Shown piece after piece: positions 6,204 to 9,946 of a stretch of 9,946 nucleotides of DNA (positions within the stretch are counted from its first letter, which is position 1; the number at the start of each line of letters is the position of its first letter). The position numbers and the translations under genes are program-made. The DNA is taken from assembly GCA_046590705.1 (NCBI GenBank), contig JBKJUK010000277.1, forward strand, positions 1 through 9,946, given 5' to 3'. The notes below the pieces were generated by a model that was not told the DNA's origin, made no database searches, and worked only from the letters and a program-made list of their open reading frames with translations. The DNA comes from JBKJUK01 sp046590705. Lineage in GTDB: Bacteria; Acidobacteriota; Thermoanaerobaculia; Gp7-AA8.

Positions 6204-6242
6204 AGACTGGAGTTGCTGTCTACCGAACCGGGGTAGTTCCAC

Positions 6243-6440
6243 GAAGCTTCGACCCTAACGTGGCACTACGTAGGGGACCCCTAGTGAGCTAACGTGGATG
6301 GCAGGTGAAGCTCCGACCCTAACGTGGCGCCAGGTGAAGCTCCGACCCTAACGTGGCCCCAGGTGAAGCTCCGACCCTAACGTGCCTAACGTGGGGGACC
6401 CCCGACCCTAACGTGGCAAACGCTAACGTGGCACTAACGT
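6243..6440. repeat. Island 2b: 29-bp tandem units with TAACGTG motifs
   Basis: Three head-to-tail 29-bp units start at 6303, 6332 and 6361. Each reads AGGTGAAGCTCCGACCC followed by TAACGTGGC or a near match, so each carries a core in the opposite orientation to island 2a. TAACGTG also occurs outside the units, giving nine copies between 6256 and 6441. Two GC-rich palindromes, TAGGGG-A-CCCCTA near 6270 and GGGGG-A-CCCCC near 6393, interrupt the array. A decayed core (GAAGCTTCGACCC) lies at 6243-6255. No unique spacers are present. Confidence 0.88.
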
Positions 6441-6445
6441 GTGGC

Positions 6446-6544
6446 CTCACGGTCAACGTTCCCACTACGCTCGCCGCCTTCCAAACGGCCGATCAACAAC
6501 AGCGCACCGACGCAGTCTGGTCGAGTCTGCTAGTAGCGTCATGA
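6446..6544 (+). pseudogene. Possible 3' remnant of an unknown gene beyond island 2
   Basis: The 33 codons after the last TAACGTG repeat read LTVNVPTTLAAFQTADQQQR then TDAVWSSLLVAS and TGA. Third positions are largely G or C and the composition is protein-like, unlike the repeat-derived peptide just upstream. This suggests the last part of a gene whose beginning was lost to the repeat island. There is no homology I can name and no start codon of its own, so chance is a real alternative. From 6545 to 6723 I see nothing, apart from the small GGCC-GAGA-GGCC hairpin near 6688. Confidence 0.25.
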
Positions 6545-6723
6545 ATCGCCCTCGCCGATTTCGCCTCTCATCACGGGGCTCTCACTTCCCTGCTGAGAAG
6601 ATGACACACCGTGGACCGACTGCTGGCGTCTCCTTCAGGAGGCCAGAAAATCGAAATTCATCCCCCCACCTCACACAGATCGATAGGGCCGAGAGGCCAA
6701 TGATCGCCCGTGCACGTCCGTGT

Positions 6724-7440
6724 CTAGAAACTGACCATCGCGCGGAGCTCACTGGTTTTCGGCACAACGAATGTTGATCCCTTCACCTCGATGATTTTCC
6801 TCCGGCGGAAGTCGCTCAGGAGGCGCGTTACCGTCTCACGCGTGGAGCCGATCATTTGCGAGATCTCCTCGTGGGTGAGCAGTACGTTCAGACGCACGCC
6901 TTTTGATGTCTCGTCACCGCGCTCGCACCAGTCCAGAAGCAGCTTCGCCAGCTTCTCGGACGTGGTTTGGGACAGGCCGAGGGAACGAATCTCGCGCTGC
7001 GCCGACTGGTACTTTTCGCTGAGCTGTTGTGCCGTGTGCATACAGGCCTCAGAGCTCATCTCCAGAAAACGAAGGAAATCTTCGCGCTTGATGAAGTTCA
7101 CCTGTGCCGGTTCGATGGTCTCTGCCGACACTTCGTAGGTGGTGCCAAGGACGGTGGCGCTGACGCCGAGAATTCCACCTGGCTCGACAATCTCGACAAT
7201 CAGCATTTTTCCTTCCGACGAAGAGGTCGTTAATTTTGCCCTCCCGCTGCAAAGAATGAAGACCCCTCGCGGCTGCTCTCCCTCCACGAAAAGCAACGAG
7301 CCCTTGGGATAGAAGCTCGTGAACTTCAGAGTATCGAGCGTAGTCAGCGTATCCGGCGCCATGTTGCAGAAGGCGCCCACACGACGGTGCGTGCAGGTAG
7401 TGCAGTGGTTCTGAACGTCGAGGTTGTACGGGGTCCGCAT
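6724..7440 (-). CDS. Crp/Fnr-family transcriptional regulator with N-terminal cysteine cluster
   Basis: This 238-residue protein starts at the ATG at 7440, preceded by AAGGAG at optimal spacing; an upstream GTG at 7464 would add eight residues. Residues 13-25 read CTTCTHRRVGAFC (C13, C16, C25), resembling the iron-sulfur cysteines of FNR, and C64 in FILCSG could be a fourth ligand. The cyclic-nucleotide-binding-like beta barrel spans about 38-125 (YPKGSLLFVEGEQPRGVF, then EPGGILGVSA). A long dimerisation helix follows at about 128-152. The winged helix-turn-helix is at about 187-222, with recognition helix STRETVTRLLSDF. R201, E202 and R206 align with CRP Arg180, Glu181 and Arg185, suggesting TGTGA-like half-sites rather than FNR's TTGAT. 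Role inferred: an oxygen- or redox-responsive regulator of itself and of the divergent alcohol dehydrogenase. Whether it binds an iron-sulfur cluster is untested. Confidence 0.92.
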   Translation of the reverse strand: MRTPYNLDVQNHCTTCTHRRVGAFCNMAPDTLTTLDTLKFTSFYPKGSLLFVEGEQPRGVFILCSGRAKLTTSSSEGKMLIVEIVEPGGILGVSATVLGTTYEVSAETIEPAQVNFIKREDFLRFLEMSSEACMHTAQQLSEKYQSAQREIRSLGLSQTTSEKLAKLLLDWCERGDETSKGVRLNVLLTHEEISQMIGSTRETVTRLLSDFRRRKIIEVKGSTFVVPKTSELRAMVSF

Positions 7441-7489
7441 GAAGTTCTCCTTTGCTCTGCTCACAAGATCGCTCCAAATGCTGCATCTG

Positions 7490-7511
7490 GCCCCACCCCG
7501 CGGGGTGGGGC
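7490..7511. promoter_or_regulatory. Perfect 22-bp GC palindrome in the 5' region of the Crp/Fnr gene
   Basis: The arm GCCCCACCCC (7490-7499), a central GC and the exact reverse complement GGGGTGGGGC (7502-7511) form an uninterrupted palindrome. Its near edge is 49 bases before the regulator's ATG. It could be an operator for a dimeric protein (including autoregulation) or a hairpin in the leader RNA that influences transcription or translation. It does not match Crp or Fnr consensus sites and is unrelated to the island repeat apart from being GC-rich. Confidence 0.4.
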
Positions 7512-7741
7512 GCGGTACACGGACGGGTGATCACGGACACAACGCTCAGTGTTCCTCCCTGATTGGACGTAGCTCCCCCCATCGCAGACCGGACTGCCGC
7601 TCGGCAGAAACCCGAAGCGTCCTGGAACGAGGTGGACGGACCAGTGGATTCGGCATTCGCTTTGTTCCGGGCTCGAAGTGAACGTGGTTCTGATCGGAAC
7701 TCTCGAATTCGCCACGCTGTCGGGCGAGGCGACGGAATTCG

Positions 7742-7757
7742 CGTGACGTAGCGCACA
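7742..7757 (+). promoter_or_regulatory. CRP-like site upstream of the alcohol dehydrogenase
   Basis: CGTGA-CGTAGC-GCACA matches the CRP consensus TGTGA-N6-TCACA at eight of ten positions, and its right end lies 74 bases before the dehydrogenase ATG. The neighbouring Crp/Fnr protein has the CRP-type recognition residues. With equal base frequencies, a match this good would appear by chance in roughly one in six stretches of this length, so it is only suggestive. Confidence 0.28.
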
Positions 7758-7831
7758 TGCTGGCGTAGCAGCGATGACACCACGCGCGATCGCTATGGCC
7801 AATCATGAGTCATTCAAAAAGGAGCCAGGCA

Positions 7832-8947
7832 ATGACAACGAGCTTCGCTGTTCAGGAAAAGCTACTGCCCGTCAAACAAACCGGCACGATGCGCGCGACC
7901 GTCTTCTACGGAGTCAACGACATTCGTGTCGAGGACGTCCCTAAGCCGCATGCCGGGCCGGGTGAGGCGGTCATTCGAGTCAGCATGACCACCATCTGCG
8001 GCACCGACCTCCACATCGTCCGCGGCGAATACCCGGTCAAGCCGGGCCTCATCATCGGTCACGAACCGGTGGGGGTGGTCGAGGAGCTCGGTGCAGGCGT
8101 GACCGGATACAAGATCGGCGACCGCGTGCTCGTGGGCGCCATCACTCCGTGCGGCCAGTGCAATGCCTGCCTTTCCGGAAAACTGTCGCAATGCGGTCAC
8201 GGTTCCGGCTACGAGGCGATCGGAGGCTGGCGTTTCGGCAACACGATCAACGGCGCTCAGGCCGAATACCTGCTCGTTCCGAACGCCCAGGCCAACCTGG
8301 CAGGGATCCCCGATGATGTTACCGACGAGCAGGTCGTCCTGCTCTCGGATATCGCCTCGACCGGTATCGGCGGCGCCGAGTCGGGTAGAGTCCGGATCGG
8401 TGACGCTGTGGCGGTGTTCGCGCAGGGTCCCATCGGCCTCTGCGCGGCTCTCGGCGCCAAAATGATGGGCGCAGCAGTCGTCATCGGCATCGACGGCGAC
8501 GACGACCGCATCGCTTTCGCGAAGAAGATGGGAATCGACGTCGTCCTGGATTACCGCACGGCCGACATCGCGGCGGAGATCCGTCACCTCACCGGCGGTA
8601 CCGGCGTCGACGTGGCGATCGAAGCGCTCGGCACGCAGAAGACGTTCGAGACCGCGCTCCGCGTCCTCAGGCCCGGAGGCACGCTCTCCTCGCTCGGTGT
8701 CTACTCCGGTAAGCTCCAGATGCCGTACGACGCGTTCGCGGCCGGCCTCGGCGATCACCGCATCGTCACTACACTCTGCCCGGGCGGTAAGGAACGGATG
8801 CGCCGGCTCATCGAGATGGTGAGACGCGGCAAGCTCGATCTTCTTCCGTTACTCACGCACCGCTTCAAACTGGCCGACATCAACGAGGCCTACAAACTCT
8901 TCGGAGAGCGCCGCTATGGCGTGATGAAAGTGGTGGTGACGCCGTAA
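7832..8947 (+). CDS. Zinc-dependent alcohol dehydrogenase, secondary-alcohol/isopropanol type
   Basis: This 371-residue medium-chain dehydrogenase is of normal length. Catalytic zinc ligands are C56 (in ICGTD) and H77-E78 (in GHEPVG). The structural zinc loop is intact, with C107, C110, C113 and C121. The Rossmann motif AQGPIGL (197-203) is followed by the acidic D221 at the end of the second strand (VVIGIDGDDD), which favours NAD over NADP. The segment TTLCPGGKERMRRLIEMVRRG (313-333) and the pairing of AGWKF/GGWRF-like residues (131-135) recall the isopropanol/secondary alcohol dehydrogenase branch, so interconversion of small alcohols with ketones or aldehydes is likely; the substrate is not certain. 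GGAG seven bases before the ATG at 7832 sets the start; the in-frame ATG at 7805 is less likely. It is divergent from the Crp/Fnr gene and is followed 55 bases later by a truncated universal stress gene. Confidence 0.93.
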   Translation: MTTSFAVQEKLLPVKQTGTMRATVFYGVNDIRVEDVPKPHAGPGEAVIRVSMTTICGTDLHIVRGEYPVKPGLIIGHEPVGVVEELGAGVTGYKIGDRVLVGAITPCGQCNACLSGKLSQCGHGSGYEAIGGWRFGNTINGAQAEYLLVPNAQANLAGIPDDVTDEQVVLLSDIASTGIGGAESGRVRIGDAVAVFAQGPIGLCAALGAKMMGAAVVIGIDGDDDRIAFAKKMGIDVVLDYRTADIAAEIRHLTGGTGVDVAIEALGTQKTFETALRVLRPGGTLSSLGVYSGKLQMPYDAFAAGLGDHRIVTTLCPGGKERMRRLIEMVRRGKLDLLPLLTHRFKLADINEAYKLFGERRYGVMKVVVTP

Positions 8948-9002
8948 CAGCAGTCCTCGTGGACGTAGCAGGGGGGGATGCTTAGTACATGAGGAGATGA
9001 TC

Positions 9003-9065
9003 ATGCGCGATCTCGAAATCAAACGAATTCTGGTCCCGACCGATCTCAGCGAACAACACAACACC
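9003..9065 (+). pseudogene. 5' stub of a universal stress protein (UspA family) gene
   Basis: GAGGAG (8991-8996), six bases before the ATG at 9003, is a good ribosome binding site. The first codons read MRDLEIKRILVPTDLSEQ, the standard start of UspA-family proteins: first beta strand, then the nucleotide-binding PTDLS loop. A full protein has about 140-160 residues. Here the family match ends after about 18-20 residues and the frame enters a repeat copy (GGGGTCGTACCTTCA, 9066-9080), ending at TAA 9108-9110. Nothing resembling the rest of a Usp (for example the late G-x2-G-x9-G(S/T) motif) is found in the remaining window. The gene probably was co-transcribed with the alcohol dehydrogenase before island 3 removed or displaced its body. 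Confidence 0.75.
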
Positions 9066-9305
9066 GGGGTCGTACCTTCAACAGAATCCTCGAACCGCAC
9101 AACCAACTAAACTACTGGGGTCGTACCTTCAATGCGGCCTCCCGTTTGCGGTGAAGCTGCGACCCTGCGGCTCGCGGGTTGGTGAAGCTGCGACCCTGCG
9201 GCTCGCGGGTTGCCGTTCATCCTGGAATACCTGGGTCTAACTTCAAGGCAGTCTGCGCGGCGCCAATCTACCTTTTGTAGCGCCAACAGGCCGATTCGTA
9301 CCTTC
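9066..9305. repeat. Island 3: repeat copies next to the RAYT gene
   Basis: Two copies of GGGGTCGTACCTTCAA stand at 9066-9081 and 9117-9132, 51 bases apart and in the same orientation. A 31-bp unit (GGTGAAGCTGCGACCCTGCG and 11 more bases) is repeated head to tail without mismatch at 9150-9180 and 9181-9211, carrying cores in the opposite orientation. A partial copy, TTCGTACCTTCA, lies at 9294-9305. Variants GTA and CTG of the middle triplet are thus side by side. The stretch from 8948 to 9384 contains no intact gene. Confidence 0.88.
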
Positions 9306-9366
9306 AGTTTCCAATCTGAGGAGGTTTGTCCCTGCTTCTCGTAGAATCCTCGGAGGTTGGTGCACG

Positions 9367-9381
9367 CCGAGGGATCCTCGG
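9367..9381 (+). promoter_or_regulatory. Hairpin directly before the RAYT start codon
   Basis: CCGAGG (9367-9372), loop GAT, CCTCGG (9376-9381) form a perfect 6-bp stem ending three bases before the ATG at 9385. The only purine-rich ribosome-binding candidate (GAGGG, 9369-9373) lies within this stem, so folding would hide it and lower translation. The ATCCTCGGAG part is repeated 28 bases upstream (9346-9355). Confidence 0.4.
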
Positions 9382-9384
9382 AGT

Positions 9385-9946
9385 ATGGCAAGAGCACTTC
9401 GAATTCAACGACCTGAAGCTACCTATCACATCACTGCGCGCGGCAACCAGAGGCAACCGATCTTCGACGATGACATCGATCGTGAGCATTTTCTCGCTCT
9501 CGTCGGTCTGGCCTCACGCCGGTACGGATTCGTCATCAGCGCGTTCGTCCTGATGACTAACCACTTCCATCTCCTGCTCCAGACGTCGCAGGCGAATCTG
9601 TCGGACGGAATGAAATGGCTCAACGGTTCCTACGCGGCCTGGTACAACCGGCGACACGGGAGAGTGGGGCATCTCTTCGGGGAGCGCTACAAAGCGGTGC
9701 ATGTGCAGAGTGAGGAGTACATGCACCGTCTCGCACGCTACGTGATTCTCAACCCCGTGCGCGCGAAAATGGTTGCAAGCCCCGAGGAGTACCGCTGGTC
9801 GAGTTACCGCGCCACGGCGGGACTGGAGAGCACGGCAGAATGGCTGCGAATCACTCAACTCCTCCCGTACTTTGGCGAGGCGAACTGCTGGCAGCAGAAC
9901 TACGTCGCCTTCGTGAACGAGGGAATCGAGACGCCGGATCCGATCT
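9385..9946 (+). CDS. REP-associated tyrosine transposase (RAYT, Y1_Tnp family), 3' end outside window
   Basis: The 187 residues visible match the Y1 transposase family (PF01797) in the RAYT branch. The N-terminus MARALRIQRPEATYHITARG is typical, followed by FVLMTNHFHLLLQT, which contains the HUH metal-binding pair H60 and H62. Then come GHLFGERYKAVHV (95-107) and EEYMHRLARYVILNPVRAKMV (110-130), which carries the likely catalytic tyrosine (Y112 or Y119). The family hallmark EYRWSSYRATAG (135-146) is present. RAYTs are single-copy, domesticated relatives of IS200/IS605 transposases that nick single-stranded DNA at REP-type repeats. No stop or decay is seen up to the window edge, so the gene is probably functional. 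It lies directly next to repeat copies of island 3, which are its probable substrates (inference). The start at 9385 is set by the family N-terminus; its ribosome binding site is weak and may be hidden in a hairpin. Confidence 0.93.
   Translation, partial: MARALRIQRPEATYHITARGNQRQPIFDDDIDREHFLALVGLASRRYGFVISAFVLMTNHFHLLLQTSQANLSDGMKWLNGSYAAWYNRRHGRVGHLFGERYKAVHVQSEEYMHRLARYVILNPVRAKMVASPEEYRWSSYRATAGLESTAEWLRITQLLPYFGEANCWQQNYVAFVNEGIETPDPI

Noticed and set aside
5908..6204. 98-codon minus-strand frame through island 2
   Set aside because: It reads the repeat core as KLRPRCA-type peptide and continues out of frame through the Ig-like remnant; another frame gives the recognisable family.
6303..6388. 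Regular 29-bp repeats resembling a small CRISPR array
   Set aside because: The units are directly adjacent with no unique spacers, the repeat contains the dispersed core found in other islands, and no cas gene is present.
7527..7534. GTGATCAC palindrome as a Crp/Fnr operator
   Set aside because: It lacks the six-base spacing of CRP sites and the TTGAT halves of FNR sites; an 8-bp palindrome is expected by chance.
7049..7783. 244-codon minus-strand frame overlapping the Crp/Fnr gene
   Set aside because: It is a frame-shifted shadow of the regulator and its leader; the other frame has the complete Crp/Fnr protein.
7862..8758. 298-codon frame antisense to the alcohol dehydrogenase
   Set aside because: A typical stop-poor antisense shadow in GC-rich DNA; the sense strand has all dehydrogenase motifs.

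Overview
The window is GC-rich bacterial chromosome with ordinary housekeeping and stress genes, interrupted by three non-coding islands made of one dispersed short repeat. The best taxonomic guess is Acidobacteriota. This is inferred from the look of the Crp/Fnr regulator (an N-terminal CxxC-x8-C cysteine cluster with a long conserved core) and the mix of LURP-one-like, zincin, GlsB/YeaQ and Y1-transposase genes. No rRNA, tRNA or marker gene is present to confirm it.

Layout. 1-1380 (minus): a two-gene unit of a small membrane-anchored protein and a polytopic glycosyltransferase-like protein that runs off the left edge; the two overlap by stop/GTG. 1381-2403: about 1 kb without genes, filled with repeats (island 1). 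2404-3696 (minus): an ASCH-domain protein followed by an NAD(P)H-binding NmrA-like protein. 3849-4711 (plus): a GlsB/YeaQ membrane protein and an unknown 152-residue protein with a possible zinc site. 4717-4766: a heptamer tandem repeat between convergent genes. 4765-5692 (minus): a LURP-one-related protein and a small zincin metallopeptidase. 5693-6723: remnants of broken genes around island 2. 6724-7440 (minus): a Crp/Fnr regulator, divergent from a zinc-dependent alcohol dehydrogenase at 7832-8947. Just downstream lies the 5' end of a universal stress protein gene, cut off where island 3 begins (9066). 9385-9946 (plus): a REP-associated tyrosine transposase (RAYT, Y1_Tnp family), cut by the right edge.

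The main point of interest is the repeat family. A 15-bp core, TGAAG[C/G]T[N]CGACCC[C/T], occurs at least 20 times in both orientations in the three islands, and the RAYT gene sits directly beside island 3. Each island favours its own variant of the three middle bases and has its own longer tandem units (19, 29, 31, 33 and about 170-190 bp). Two island edges coincide with truncated genes (universal stress protein; an Ig-like surface-protein fragment). The simplest reading is a REP/RAYT-type system whose repeats have spread, amplified locally and broken genes. The link between this RAYT and this repeat is an inference from proximity and copy number, not something the sequence proves.

The Crp/Fnr regulator, alcohol dehydrogenase and universal stress protein probably formed a redox or low-oxygen response neighbourhood; the stress protein is now lost from it.
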